Program-made: the position numbers and the translations under genes
The notes under the pieces: generated by a model
What the model was told of the DNA's origin: nothing
What the model saw: only the letters and a program-made list of their open reading frames with translations
Databases searched by the model: none
NCBI GenBank assembly: GCA_964516135.1
Contig: CAZEWN010000003.1
Coordinates: 127,372-191,371 of the forward strand
Direction of reading: 5' to 3'
From: 34-65-8 sp964516135
GTDB lineage: Bacteria > Pseudomonadota > Alphaproteobacteria > Sphingomonadales > Sphingomonadaceae
Length of the DNA stretch: 64,000 nt
In this document: positions 19,016 to 28,553 of the stretch, in pieces
Layout: each line of letters opens with the position of its first letter
How positions within the stretch are numbered: position 1 is the stretch's first letter

Positions 19016-19714
19016 TTGCCGCATCTGCAAGAAAAATCGGGAAAACAGGATGCGACGGGGCATCGCGCGCGGTTAAGGCGTCGCCTCCTCGATGGGGGTG
19101 CGGAAGCGCTGGCGGATTACGAGGTGCTCGAATACCTGTTGTTCGCGGCCAACCCGCGCGGCGATACCAAGCCGTTGGCGAAAGCCCTGATCGAGCGGTT
19201 CGGGTCGCTGCACGCTGTCCTCAATGCCGAACCCGGCGCGCTGACCAAGGTGCCCGGGATGGGCGAAACCGGCGCCGCCGCGCTCAAGGCCGTGGCCCTC
19301 GCCGCGCGTCGCATGGCACGCGGGCAGATCACGCAAAAGCCGGTGCTGGGCAGCTGGCAGGCGCTCCTCGATTACCTCACCATCGACATGGCGCATCTGA
19401 CAGTCGAGCGCGTGCGGGTGCTCTACCTCGACACCCGCAACCGTCTGATCATGGACCACCACGTGGGCGATGGCTCGATCGACGAGGCCGCAATCCATCC
19501 GCGCGAGGTCATCCGCCGCGCGCTCGACCTTGGCGCCAGCGCGCTGATCCTGGTCCACAACCATCCAAGCGGCAATCCCGAGCCAAGCCGCGCCGACATC
19601 GAGATCACGCGCCGCATCGCCGAGGCCGGGCGGCTGCTGGGCGTAGTGGTCCACGACCATGTGATAGTGGGGCGCCAGGGACATGCCAGCCTCAAGGCCA
19701 AGGGGCTGATCTAG
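19016..19714 (+). CDS. radC: RadC family JAMM-domain protein
   Basis: A 232-residue RadC-like protein. The N-terminal third has a helix-hairpin-helix-like region (TKVPGMGETGAAAL), and the C-terminal part is an MPN/JAMM domain with the metal motif HNHPSGNPEPSRAD. The name derives from an old repair phenotype; the biochemical role is unclear. It begins with a TTG preceded by GGGGTCAGGG, 68 bases from the divergent ydbH. Confidence 0.88.
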   Translation: MPHLQEKSGKQDATGHRARLRRRLLDGGAEALADYEVLEYLLFAANPRGDTKPLAKALIERFGSLHAVLNAEPGALTKVPGMGETGAAALKAVALAARRMARGQITQKPVLGSWQALLDYLTIDMAHLTVERVRVLYLDTRNRLIMDHHVGDGSIDEAAIHPREVIRRALDLGASALILVHNHPSGNPEPSRADIEITRRIAEAGRLLGVVVHDHVIVGRQGHASLKAKGLI

Positions 19715-19719
19715 ATCAG

Positions 19720-20265
19720 ATGGCGCTGCCCAAGGACGATCCGGATGCCGCGCTGGTCGCCGCCGCGATCCGGGGCGACCGCGCCGCCTTCGCCGCGCTG
19801 CTCGAACGGCACTACGACCGCATCCATGGCCTCGCCTGGCAGATGACCGGAACACGCGCCGATGCCGACGACATCGCGCAGGACGTGTGCTGCACTTTGG
19901 TGGAAAAGATCGGCAATTTCCGCGGCGAGGCGAAGTTCGCCACCTGGCTATGCGGCATCGTTTACAACGCCTGCCGTGATCACCACCGCCGCCGCCGCTC
20001 ATTTCGCGGGCTGACCGCGCGACTTGGCGTGCTCGCCGGCCTCGCCGCGCCGCCTGACGGGCGCGACCTGCACGACCAGATGTGGGTCAACAGCGCCATC
20101 GCGCGGCTCAAGCCTGCACTGCGCGACACGGTGGTGCTGGTTGCAGGACAGCAGCTCACGCATGCCGAGGCTGCGGAGATACTCGGCGTCGCAGAAAACA
20201 CGGTATCCTGGCGCATGCACGAGGTGCGGCGACTGCTCGGCACGGGCAGAGGGGGCGAGGGATGA
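19720..20265 (+). CDS. ECF-type RNA polymerase sigma factor
   Basis: A 181-residue sigma factor of the two-domain type. Region 2 spans about residues 20-90, with the -10-recognition segment DADDIAQDVCCTLVEK and the FRGEAKFATWLCGI helix. Region 4 spans about residues 120-170, with the helix-turn-helix LTHAEAAEILGVAENTVSWRMHEVRR. It starts 5 bases after radC and is followed by a VWA lipoprotein and a TPR membrane protein that may act as its envelope sensors. No classical zinc-type anti-sigma gene is adjacent. Confidence 0.9.
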   Translation: MALPKDDPDAALVAAAIRGDRAAFAALLERHYDRIHGLAWQMTGTRADADDIAQDVCCTLVEKIGNFRGEAKFATWLCGIVYNACRDHHRRRRSFRGLTARLGVLAGLAAPPDGRDLHDQMWVNSAIARLKPALRDTVVLVAGQQLTHAEAAEILGVAENTVSWRMHEVRRLLGTGRGGEG

Positions 20266-20366
20266 ACGCGGGGAAAAAATATCTGTCCGAAGCACAAAGG
20301 ATTGCCCTGGCAGCCACGTCTCAGGGTCATGCGGGCAATCATGCTCCGCTGTCCGGGAGATGCCTC

Positions 20367-22100
20367 ATGGCCCAGTTACGCACCGCCGCCTTTATCGCGT
20401 TCACAGCCGTCCTGCTCGCTTCCTGCGCCGGGTCGAACCCGCCACTTGCGGAACAATCGGCGTCAAGCGCAAGCCTGCCCTTCCCCCCACCGCCACCACC
20501 TCCGCCACCGCCACTTGCCGAGGCGGCGAACGACATTGTCGTTACCGGCAGCGCGATCGCCAGTCCGCGCACGCCCGACGCCCGCATGGCGGTCGCGCCA
20601 GCGATGATGCCAGTCTTCGGCAAGATGGACGAACGGCGGCCGCAGCCACCCACGTATTACGACCAGGGTCGCGATAAATTCGCTGAGGTCGACCAGAACA
20701 CCTTTGAGATCGTCGCCAATGAGCCGGTCTCGACTTTCTCAATCGACGTCGACACCGCGTCCTATGGCTTCGTGCGCGCCTCGCTCGACCGCAACGTCCT
20801 CCCGCAGCCTAACGCGGTCCGCAGCGAGGAGATGATCAACTACTTCAGCTACGACTATCGCCCGGCGGTATCGGCGGAGCAACCGTTCAGCACGCAGGTC
20901 GATGTTTTCCCCAGCCCCTGGACCGCCGGGCGCAAGCTGGTGCGCGTGGGGATCAAGGGTTACGAGATCCAGCGCGCCGAGCGGCCCCGGGCCAACCTGG
21001 TGTTCCTGATCGACAGTTCCGGTTCGATGAACGCGCCCAACAAATTGCCGCTGGTCAAACAGTCGCTGGCCATGCTGCTCGATCAGCTCGACGGTGACGA
21101 CCGCGTCGCGATCGTGGCTTATGCGGGCAGCGCGGGGACGGTGCTAGAGCCCACGGCTGCTAGCCAGAAGGGGCGAATCCTCGCCGCGATCGACCAGCTC
21201 GGCGCCGGCGGCAGCACGGCGGGTGCCGAGGGCATCCGCCAGGCCTATGCCCTTGCCCAGCGCAATTTCGACCGGCAGGGCGTGAACCGCGTGATCCTGG
21301 CAACGGACGGCGACTTCAACGTCGGCATCACCGACCAGGAGGAACTGAAGGGCTATATCGAGCGCGAGCGCGCCAAAGGCGTGTTTCTCTCGGTTCTCGG
21401 CTACGGCATGGGCAATTACAACGACGCCCTGATGCAGACGCTGGCCCAGAACGGCAACGGCACCGCCGCCTACATCGACACCATCGCCGAAGCGCGCAAG
21501 ACACTGGTCGAGGAAGCGACCTCGACCCTGTTCCCGATCGCCAAGGACGTGAAGATCCAGGTTGAATTCAATCCGGCAACGGTCTCCGAATACCGCCTGA
21601 TCGGATACGAGACGCGGATGCTTGCGCGCGAGAATTTCGATAACGACAAGGTCGACGCGGGCGAGGTCGGATCGGGGCAAACGGTGACTGCGATCTACGA
21701 GATCGTGCCAGTGGGCGGTCCGCGCGCAAACGGCGAGTTGCGTTATACCCGCAACGCCACACGGCCTGCCCCCGGCGCGGCGGACGAGTACGGTTTCGTC
21801 AAGATCCGCTACAAGCTGCCGAAGTCGGATACCTCGCGGCTGCTGTCGACGCCGATTGATCGGACGAAGGAAGCCGCCACCTTCGCCGCCGCGCCGCGCG
21901 ATGCGCGTTTCGCCACCGGCGTCGCACTGTTCAGCGAACTGCTGCGCGGCGGCCGCTACAGCGGCACGATGACTTACGACGACGTGCTCAAGATCGCGGG
22001 CGACGCGCGTGGGGAAGACGAATATGGCTATCGCGCCGAATTCGTCCGCCTGGTCCGCGCCGCCAAGACCGCTGCCACCCTGGCACGATTGGGAGAGTGA
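20367..22100 (+). CDS. VWA-domain lipoprotein with DUF3520-type C-terminus
   Basis: A 577-residue exported lipoprotein. A signal peptide ends in lipobox LASC (Cys20), followed by an 11-residue polyproline run and the TonB-box-like DIVVTGS. The mid-region VSTFSIDVDTASY precedes a von Willebrand factor A domain with MIDAS motif DSSGS (near residue 215) and the downstream Asp in ATDGDFNVG. The C-terminal segment (FVKIRYKLPKSD) resembles DUF3520 of YfbK-like proteins. The start at 20367 has GGGAGA upstream; an ATG at 20262 overlaps the sigma-factor stop but would bury the signal peptide. The role is unknown, possibly envelope stress sensing. Confidence 0.85.
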   Translation: MAQLRTAAFIAFTAVLLASCAGSNPPLAEQSASSASLPFPPPPPPPPPPLAEAANDIVVTGSAIASPRTPDARMAVAPAMMPVFGKMDERRPQPPTYYDQGRDKFAEVDQNTFEIVANEPVSTFSIDVDTASYGFVRASLDRNVLPQPNAVRSEEMINYFSYDYRPAVSAEQPFSTQVDVFPSPWTAGRKLVRVGIKGYEIQRAERPRANLVFLIDSSGSMNAPNKLPLVKQSLAMLLDQLDGDDRVAIVAYAGSAGTVLEPTAASQKGRILAAIDQLGAGGSTAGAEGIRQAYALAQRNFDRQGVNRVILATDGDFNVGITDQEELKGYIERERAKGVFLSVLGYGMGNYNDALMQTLAQNGNGTAAYIDTIAEARKTLVEEATSTLFPIAKDVKIQVEFNPATVSEYRLIGYETRMLARENFDNDKVDAGEVGSGQTVTAIYEIVPVGGPRANGELRYTRNATRPAPGAADEYGFVKIRYKLPKSDTSRLLSTPIDRTKEAATFAAAPRDARFATGVALFSELLRGGRYSGTMTYDDVLKIAGDARGEDEYGYRAEFVRLVRAAKTAATLARLGE

Positions 22101-22158
22101 ACTGGATGGATACTGCAATGACATTCAATCGACATTTGGTTCGCAAATAGGCCAGTCG

Positions 22159-23208
22159 ATGGATGATGGCAGCGATCTGAAGTCGGCCCTGCCCGATCCG
22201 CCCGCGCCGCGGCCGGATCGGCGGGCGCTGGCGATCGACGCGGCGCTGCGGCGATTCGACGGGCTCGAGGAGAGCACGGCGAAACGGCGGGGCGCTTCGT
22301 CGGCCGGGTCGCTGTGGGACTTCTTCACCCGCCCGCGCGTGGCTGCGCTGGCGACGGTGGTGCTGGTCGGCTGGCTCAGCCTGCCGCTTTGGCTGTCGGA
22401 TGGCGGTCCGCCGATTGCGCCCTATACCGAATCGACGCCATCTAAATCGCCAATATCGCCAAGGCCTGAATCGGCGGCCGACACAGCGACCGGCTTGGCA
22501 CCTCAGGACGCACCAGTGGCAGACACCGCCCCGCCTGCACCGCACGCCAGGCAGGCGAACCGCGAACCGGCTGCGCCGGCGATCGCGCCGTTGGCCCGCA
22601 TGGCGCCGGTCGAGGTGCCGCAGTCCGCTCCTGAAGCGATGGCGCCACCCCCGCCGCCACCGCCGCCACCCCCGCCGCCACCACCGCCGGTCGCCGCGCT
22701 GGCGGATGCGCGCTCCGCCGCGGCCGAAGCTCGCGAGGAAGGCGACAACATCGTCGTCACCGGCTCGCGCTTAGAACGCCCTGCCAAGGCAGCGCGGGCG
22801 GAACGGAGCGCGTCGGGTCTCGGCCCTTGGAACAGCTGCACCGTGCTTGATCCACGCCGCGACATCCGGGCATGTAGCGGGGCCGCCGGGCAGCGGGTTG
22901 CCGACGGCCTGTTGCAAGCTTGGCAGGGCAACCTGCCCGCCGCCGTCGAGACATTGAGCCGCGCGATTCCGACAACGCGCCAGCCCGCCGCCGCTTTTCT
23001 GAATCGCGGGCTCGCCCACCAGCTCCAGGGCGACACCGACCGCGCTCTGGCCGATCTCGACCGCGCCATCTCAGCCGATCCCGCCAGCGCGGCCGCCCAT
23101 TATCACCGCAGCCAGATCCTGCGCGCCATCGGAGACAAGGCCCGCGCCGAGGCCGACGCCAAGCGCGCCATCGCCCTCGATCCGCGCTTCCGGCGCGTGC
23201 TGCGCTGA
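22159..23208 (+). CDS. TPR membrane protein with anti-sigma-like N-terminus
   Basis: A 349-residue protein with four parts. Residues 1-58 are cytoplasmic and resemble the N-terminal segment of sigma-linked VWA proteins (DLKSALPDPP, then RRALAIDAALRRFDGL). A membrane helix spans about 60-79. A Pro/Ala linker follows, containing a 15-residue polyproline run and the motif DNIVVTGSR. The C-terminal third is a TPR-type repeat array (AFLNRGLAHQLQGDTDRALA, then HYHRSQILRAIGDKARAEAD). It follows the VWA gene by 58 bases. It could be the anti-sigma factor of the upstream sigma gene, but this is inference. Confidence 0.7.
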   Translation: MDDGSDLKSALPDPPAPRPDRRALAIDAALRRFDGLEESTAKRRGASSAGSLWDFFTRPRVAALATVVLVGWLSLPLWLSDGGPPIAPYTESTPSKSPISPRPESAADTATGLAPQDAPVADTAPPAPHARQANREPAAPAIAPLARMAPVEVPQSAPEAMAPPPPPPPPPPPPPPPVAALADARSAAAEAREEGDNIVVTGSRLERPAKAARAERSASGLGPWNSCTVLDPRRDIRACSGAAGQRVADGLLQAWQGNLPAAVETLSRAIPTTRQPAAAFLNRGLAHQLQGDTDRALADLDRAISADPASAAAHYHRSQILRAIGDKARAEADAKRAIALDPRFRRVLR

Positions 23209-23212
23209 TCGG

Positions 23213-25999
23213 CTAGAACTCAAGCCCCCACGCGCGATAGATCGATGCGAGCGCGGGACTGATGGTGAGCGCGAGGTCGATATCCTCCTGACCCATCTTG
23301 TCTCCCTGCTTTAGCCGCACGGCGCCACGCAGCAGCATCGATGGCGCCAGCCCCGGCTCGGCCAGGAGCGCGGCATCGAGATCGGCCCGCGCAGCGTCGA
23401 GCCGCCCGAGGCGCAAGTTGGCAAACGCCCGGCTGTCGAGGGTAGCCGCGGCAAACTCGCTGCGCTCGACCGCTGCCTCACACGTCTGCATTCGCTCATC
23501 GGTCATCAAGGCGAAGGTCGCCATGTGCCAGCAGATCGCGTTGAGCAAATTGCCGTCGGCCGGACGTGTGGCGCGCTGGACCTCGAGCATTTCGAGCCCT
23601 TCCTCGGCCTGTCCAGCCCAGCCGAGCGCGGTCGCCGCGATCATGTCCTCCACCAAACGATCGCCCGCCAGACCGCGAAATTCCTCGCTCAGGGCCAGCC
23701 CCTCATCGGCGCGGTCGAGCAGCGCGAGTATCTCGATCCGGGTGTCGTAGGTGGAACCGTCGGGCTGAAGTTCCTCGGCGTGGATGAAGTCTTCCAGCGC
23801 TCCGGCAAGGTCGCCGAGATTGCGCCGCACGACACCGCGGGCGGCAAACAGTTCACGCGATTCCTCGATGGCGATCGCCGCGTCCAGATCCGACTTGGCG
23901 CCAGCGAAATCGAAGATCCCACGCCGAAACCCGGCTCGGTTGGTCAAGGCGCTGTTGTCATCTTCGTCCGCGTCGGCGACCAGCTTGTCGTAAGCAACCT
24001 CGATGGCCGACAGCCGCCTGCGTTCACGCCCCTGGTAGTCCCATGTCCACCGGAAATCCTTGCCCGATTCCAGAACCGGAAGCGCGCTGTGGTAGCGCGC
24101 CAGATCGCGCCGTGCGCCCGGTATGTCGGTGGCGGGCAATTCGCTGCGCATCGAACGCATGGTCTGCGACAGCGTGAAGCGTCCTCCCGCCAACTGTCCC
24201 TTGGATGCCAGTTCGACCCCGCCGATCGTCTCGTTCGCGCTGGCCACGCCGTCCATCGTGAAACCCTTACCCTCATCGGGCAGGATCATCTCGATCTCGC
24301 TGGCGAAATACAGCGGCCCATTGAGCCTGAGGGGAATATCCCGCCAGGCGGCCCGCGCGCGATCGGCGTCGAAGCCCACGTCGCGTGCGGCCTGCGCTGG
24401 CACTGTCGCGCGGAATCGCGCGCGCTCGCCCTTCCACGGGCTGGTCATCAGCCCCTTTGCCGATATCACCGCCTTACCATCCGCGATGTCATAGGCGATC
24501 GCGTGATCGGTCATCTGCGCGGGTCCGATCAGCGGCGAGACGGCCGCATAGACCGCATCTTTGAGCAGCTCGGCATTTCCCTGTTCGGCAACCGATCGCC
24601 ACCGTCCACCCATTGCCCCGCGTTGCTCAACCGTAATCTCGAACAGCGCCGGCACCCTGATACCGGCGCTCTGGTCAAGTTTCAGCCGCACGAACTGGTC
24701 GGGCGTGCTCTGAGGACGCTCGGCCAGTTGCACCAGGTCCGAACCGTCCTCGCTCAGGGGCAGAATGTAATGAAAGCGCGGCACCTCATCGATCGTGTCG
24801 AGCCGCGTACCGGTTGTCGTCCCATCAAGCCAGTAGTCGGCGCCCTCGATCTGGGCCCGGACGATCATATGGTCGAAGTTGCCGGGCATGGGCACGAGCT
24901 GTGGCAGGGCGTCGCCGAAGGTGGTGTTTGCCATCACCACGTCCGCTTCCACCCCCAGGTCGCGCAGGATCGCCATCAGCATCAGCGACTTGGCCTTGCA
25001 ATCGCCAAACCGCTTGGTCCAGGTGTCTTCGGGCGACTGCGGCAGGTAGTTGCCGCCTTCGAGGCCATTGAGCAGATAGCTGACCTGGTCCTGCACAAGT
25101 TGCAGCGCGAGCGCCGTCCGCGTCAGCGGGTCGCTCGATTGCGCCGCAATGCGCGCCACCTCGCCCGCCAGAGCGCCGCCTGGCGTGATCGTGCCGTCCG
25201 ACCGGTAATGGGGCGCCATCGCCCGCGACACGTGCTGCCAGTCCGAATAAGTGGAAACTTGCAGCGCGGGCGATAGCCGATAGCGCATCGGAGCATCGGT
25301 GGGCGTCGGCCGCTGTTCGGCGATCGGCAAGGGGACGCGCCAGACCAACAGGTCGCCCTGCCGTTCCGGTTCGCCGACTGCGGCGCCACCGACCGCCTTG
25401 CGTGATACCGCCAGCTCCGCAGGCCAGGCGATGCTGACCTGCCCGTCGCGCAGCGGAATGGGCTTGGCCAGAAGCGTGCTGTCGATTTGCACGTTCTGCC
25501 CCATCGCCTGGTCGCGCACGGTGATCGAATAAGTCAGCCGCGCCACATCGCCGATTCGCGCGCCGACCAGCGGCATGGTCGCGGTCAGAGCCCCGTTGAT
25601 CATGCGCGATTCGAGCTGCTGTTCGCGCCGCAGCACCTCGAACCGCGCGCCGCCCGCGAGCAGGTCGATGGTTTCGCCGCCGCGCAGCAGTTCCACCCGG
25701 TGAATGCGCAAGTCGCCCTTGTCGGGCATCCAGCCCGCGGTGAGCGTTCCGAGTTGCGTCAGCGCTTCGGGCGAATCAAGCGCCAGCGCGGTGTCGGTGT
25801 AAGCCCACAATTGACCGTCCGCGATCCGCGACTGCTGGTCGATCAACACGATCGGGGTGTTGGTGGAGCGGCCTGCCAGATCGATATGCTTCGGCGCCAC
25901 CCAATCCGGCACGGGCTCGTACAGGACCTCCTCGCCCGCGAGTGCCGGGACCGACATCAACGCGAGCGCGCATGCGCCCCAACCGCGAAATTTCAGCAT
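23213..25999 (-). CDS. DUF3857/transglutaminase-like secreted protein with TPRs
   Basis: A 928-residue exported protein with a signal peptide (MLKFRGWGACALALMSVPALAG). An N-terminal DUF3857-type beta-rich region covers about residues 50-230. A transglutaminase-like core follows, with catalytic Cys in RFGDCKAKSLM (near residue 333), His in NFDHMIVRA and Asp in YWLDGTT. A C-terminal TPR region (from about residue 700) has repeats around alanine-rich helices. All three triad residues are present, so it may be an active cysteine peptidase or transamidase. The substrate is unknown. Its end converges on the TPR membrane gene, 4 bases apart. Confidence 0.8.
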   Translation of the reverse strand: MLKFRGWGACALALMSVPALAGEEVLYEPVPDWVAPKHIDLAGRSTNTPIVLIDQQSRIADGQLWAYTDTALALDSPEALTQLGTLTAGWMPDKGDLRIHRVELLRGGETIDLLAGGARFEVLRREQQLESRMINGALTATMPLVGARIGDVARLTYSITVRDQAMGQNVQIDSTLLAKPIPLRDGQVSIAWPAELAVSRKAVGGAAVGEPERQGDLLVWRVPLPIAEQRPTPTDAPMRYRLSPALQVSTYSDWQHVSRAMAPHYRSDGTITPGGALAGEVARIAAQSSDPLTRTALALQLVQDQVSYLLNGLEGGNYLPQSPEDTWTKRFGDCKAKSLMLMAILRDLGVEADVVMANTTFGDALPQLVPMPGNFDHMIVRAQIEGADYWLDGTTTGTRLDTIDEVPRFHYILPLSEDGSDLVQLAERPQSTPDQFVRLKLDQSAGIRVPALFEITVEQRGAMGGRWRSVAEQGNAELLKDAVYAAVSPLIGPAQMTDHAIAYDIADGKAVISAKGLMTSPWKGERARFRATVPAQAARDVGFDADRARAAWRDIPLRLNGPLYFASEIEMILPDEGKGFTMDGVASANETIGGVELASKGQLAGGRFTLSQTMRSMRSELPATDIPGARRDLARYHSALPVLESGKDFRWTWDYQGRERRRLSAIEVAYDKLVADADEDDNSALTNRAGFRRGIFDFAGAKSDLDAAIAIEESRELFAARGVVRRNLGDLAGALEDFIHAEELQPDGSTYDTRIEILALLDRADEGLALSEEFRGLAGDRLVEDMIAATALGWAGQAEEGLEMLEVQRATRPADGNLLNAICWHMATFALMTDERMQTCEAAVERSEFAAATLDSRAFANLRLGRLDAARADLDAALLAEPGLAPSMLLRGAVRLKQGDKMGQEDIDLALTISPALASIYRAWGLEF

Positions 26000-26146
26000 A
26001 TGCGCCCCCAAAACCGCGAATCCACTTCGATTCGGGTATGTTACAGGGCGCCGTGCCCAGTGCAACGCATGGGGCCACCCGCGCCATCTTGCCATGGCGG
26101 TCGCGCGGCTCTAGCCGCCCCGGCATCCCCCCTTCCGGAGTTCGCA

Positions 26147-27457
26147 ATGGTCCCCCGTTATTCCCGCCCCGCCATGACCGCCCTGTGGGAGCCGGAGGCG
26201 CGCTATCGTATCTGGTTCGAGATCGAGGCGCACGCGACCGAGAAGCTGGGGGATCTGGGCGTGGTCCCGTCCTCCGCCGCCAAGGCGCTGTGGGACTGGT
26301 GGGCGACGAACCCGAAGATCGACGTGCCCGCGATCGACGCGATCGAGGCGGTGACCAAGCACGATGTCATCGCCTTCCTCACCTGGGTAGCGGAACAAGT
26401 CGGTGACGAAGCGCGGTTCATGCATCAGGGCATGACCAGTTCGGACGTGCTCGACACGACGCTGGCGGTCCAGCTCGCGCGGTCGGCCGACATCCTGCTG
26501 GAAGACCTCGACCTGCTGCTCGCCGCGATCCGGCGGCGGGCGGAGGAGCACAAGCACACCCCCACCATCGGGCGCAGCCACGGCATCCATGCCGAACCGG
26601 TGACCTTTGGCCTGAAGCTGGCGCAGGCCTATGCCGAGTTCGACCGCTGCAAGACGCGGCTGATCGCAGCTCGCGCGGAAATCGCCACGTGCGCGATCTC
26701 GGGCGCGGTTGGCACGTTCGCCAATGTCGACCCGGCGGTGGAGGAACACGTGGCCGAGCGGCTCGGCCTGGCGGTCGAGCCGGTTTCGACCCAGGTGATC
26801 CCGCGTGACCGGCACGCGATGTTTTTCGCCACGCTGGCGGTGATCGCGGGCAGCATCGAGCGGGTCGCGGTCGAGATCCGCCACCTCCAGCGCACCGAGG
26901 TGCTGGAGGCGGAGGAATACTTCTCGCCCGGGCAGAAGGGTTCGAGCGCGATGCCGCACAAGCGCAACCCGATCCTGACCGAGAACCTGACTGGCCAGGC
27001 CCGCATGATCCGCGCCTGGGCATTGCCCGCGCTGGAGAACGTCGCGCTGTGGCACGAACGCGACATCAGCCATTCGTCGGTCGAGCGGTTCATCGGCCCC
27101 GATGCCTGCATCACGCTCGATTTCGCGCTGGCGCGGCTGACCGGCGTGATCGACAAGCTGCTCGTCTATCCCGAACGGATGCAGAAGAACCTCGACCGGA
27201 TGGGCGGGCTGGTCCACTCGCAGCGCGTGCTGCTGGCGCTCACGCAAGCGGGCGTGAGCCGCGAGGATGCCTATCGCCTCGTCCAGCGCAACGCGATGAA
27301 GGTGTGGGAGAGCGATGGCGCGCTGTCGCTGCTCGACCTGCTCAAGCAGGATGCCGAAGTCACCGCCGCGCTTTCGGCAGAGGAGATCGAGGCGAAGTTC
27401 GACCTCGGTTATCATTTCAAGCACGTCGACACCATCTTCGCCCGCGTGTTCGGCTGA
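26147..27457 (+). CDS. purB: Adenylosuccinate lyase
   Basis: PurB splits fumarate from SAICAR and adenylosuccinate in purine synthesis. The 436-residue protein has the superfamily signature SSAMPHKRNP (about residues 265-274), the catalytic-site HQGMTSSD near residue 95, and the TIGRSHGIHAEP loop near 145. The ATG at 26147 has GGAG 7 bases upstream and gives the standard N-terminus (MVPRYSRPAM). The divergent DUF3857 gene begins 148 bases away. Confidence 0.97.
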   Translation: MVPRYSRPAMTALWEPEARYRIWFEIEAHATEKLGDLGVVPSSAAKALWDWWATNPKIDVPAIDAIEAVTKHDVIAFLTWVAEQVGDEARFMHQGMTSSDVLDTTLAVQLARSADILLEDLDLLLAAIRRRAEEHKHTPTIGRSHGIHAEPVTFGLKLAQAYAEFDRCKTRLIAARAEIATCAISGAVGTFANVDPAVEEHVAERLGLAVEPVSTQVIPRDRHAMFFATLAVIAGSIERVAVEIRHLQRTEVLEAEEYFSPGQKGSSAMPHKRNPILTENLTGQARMIRAWALPALENVALWHERDISHSSVERFIGPDACITLDFALARLTGVIDKLLVYPERMQKNLDRMGGLVHSQRVLLALTQAGVSREDAYRLVQRNAMKVWESDGALSLLDLLKQDAEVTAALSAEEIEAKFDLGYHFKHVDTIFARVFG

Positions 27458-27520
27458 CAAGCGCCCTTTCCAAGCGCGCCCTGCCAGCCTAGCATCGGCG
27501 GACATTACGGGGAGTTGCCA

Positions 27521-27874
27521 ATGCAAGCCGTGCGAACGATCGTCTGGGTGCTGGTGCTGGTGGCGCTGCTCACCTTCTCGTTTTTTAACTGGCGTCCGGT
27601 CGAGGTCACCATCTGGCCCAATCTGATCCTCGAGACCAAGATTCCGGCGCTGGTGGTGATCGCGTTCCTGCTCGGCCTGATCCCCACCTGGCTCGTGCAT
27701 CGCGGCGTGAAATGGCAACTGCACCGGCGCATTTCATCTCTGGAAAATGCGGCGCGCGCGAACGCCATGCCAGTATCGTCCGCAACGCCGCCCGCCGAGC
27801 CGCGCCCAGTCGTCGATCCGGCGGCCGAACCTGCGATGGCGCCGATCGCGCCAGAGGAACCGCACCGCCCGTGA
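27521..27874 (+). CDS. LapA-domain small membrane protein
   Basis: A 117-residue protein with two membrane helices: about residues 4-22 (VWVLVLVALLTFSFFNW) and 38-57. Between them the strand PVEVTIWPNLILET is typical of the LapA/DUF1049 family, associated with lipopolysaccharide assembly in E. coli. The C-terminal half is Pro/Ala-rich and probably disordered. GGGGAG lies upstream of the ATG. It is coupled to pyrF by a GTGA overlap. Confidence 0.82.
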   Translation: MQAVRTIVWVLVLVALLTFSFFNWRPVEVTIWPNLILETKIPALVVIAFLLGLIPTWLVHRGVKWQLHRRISSLENAARANAMPVSSATPPAEPRPVVDPAAEPAMAPIAPEEPHRP

Positions 27875-28545
27875 GCAACCCTGTCTACCTCGCGCTTGAC
27901 CTGCCCCGCCTCGATGCGGCCAAGTCGATGGCACAGCGGGTCAAATCGCATGTCGGCGGGATCAAGCTCGGCCTCGAATTCTTCTGCGCGCACGGCCACC
28001 ACGGGGTGCACGAAATCGCGCAAGTCGGCCTGCCGATCTTCCTCGACCTGAAATTGCACGATATCCCCAACACCGTAGCGGGCGCGATGCAGGCGATCCA
28101 CGTGCTCGAACCCGCGATCGTGACCGTCCACGCGGGCGGCGGGCGCGCGATGATGGAGGATGCCAAGGCCGCCGCCTCCAACGGCACCAAGGTGGTGGCG
28201 GTGACCATGCTGACCAGCCTCGACGAACGCGACCTCGCCCGCACCGGGGTCAACGGCAACGCGCACGACCAGGTCATGCGGCTGGCCGAACTGGCCGAGG
28301 TTTCCGGCCTCGACGGCATCGTCTGTTCGGGGCACGAGGTCAGCCACGTCAAGAAACAGTGGAAGAACGGCTACTTCGTGGTGCCCGGCCTGCGCCCCAA
28401 TGGCGCCGCAACCGGCGACCAGAAGCGCGTCGTCACCCCGCGCCAGGCGCGCGATGACGGGGCCAGCGTCCTGGTGGTCGGCCGCCCGATCAGCCGCGCC
28501 GACGACCCCGTCGCCGCCGCCCGGGCGATCGAGGCCACGCTCTAG
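27871..28545 (+). CDS. pyrF: Orotidine 5'-phosphate decarboxylase
   Basis: PyrF converts OMP to UMP, the last step of pyrimidine synthesis. The 224-residue TIM barrel begins at a GTG that overlaps the stop of the LapA-like gene. The catalytic signature FLDLKLHDIPNTV is near residues 52-64, followed by TVHAGGGRAMMED and the phosphate-binding VVPGLRP and VVGRPI segments. Length fits the family. Confidence 0.96.
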   Translation: MSNPVYLALDLPRLDAAKSMAQRVKSHVGGIKLGLEFFCAHGHHGVHEIAQVGLPIFLDLKLHDIPNTVAGAMQAIHVLEPAIVTVHAGGGRAMMEDAKAAASNGTKVVAVTMLTSLDERDLARTGVNGNAHDQVMRLAELAEVSGLDGIVCSGHEVSHVKKQWKNGYFVVPGLRPNGAATGDQKRVVTPRQARDDGASVLVVGRPISRADDPVAAARAIEATL

Positions 28546-28553
28546 GCGCACAC

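Noticed and set aside
23525..25276. A 583-codon open frame on the plus strand
   Set aside because: Antisense to the DUF3857/transglutaminase gene, whose catalytic triad and signal peptide are intact.
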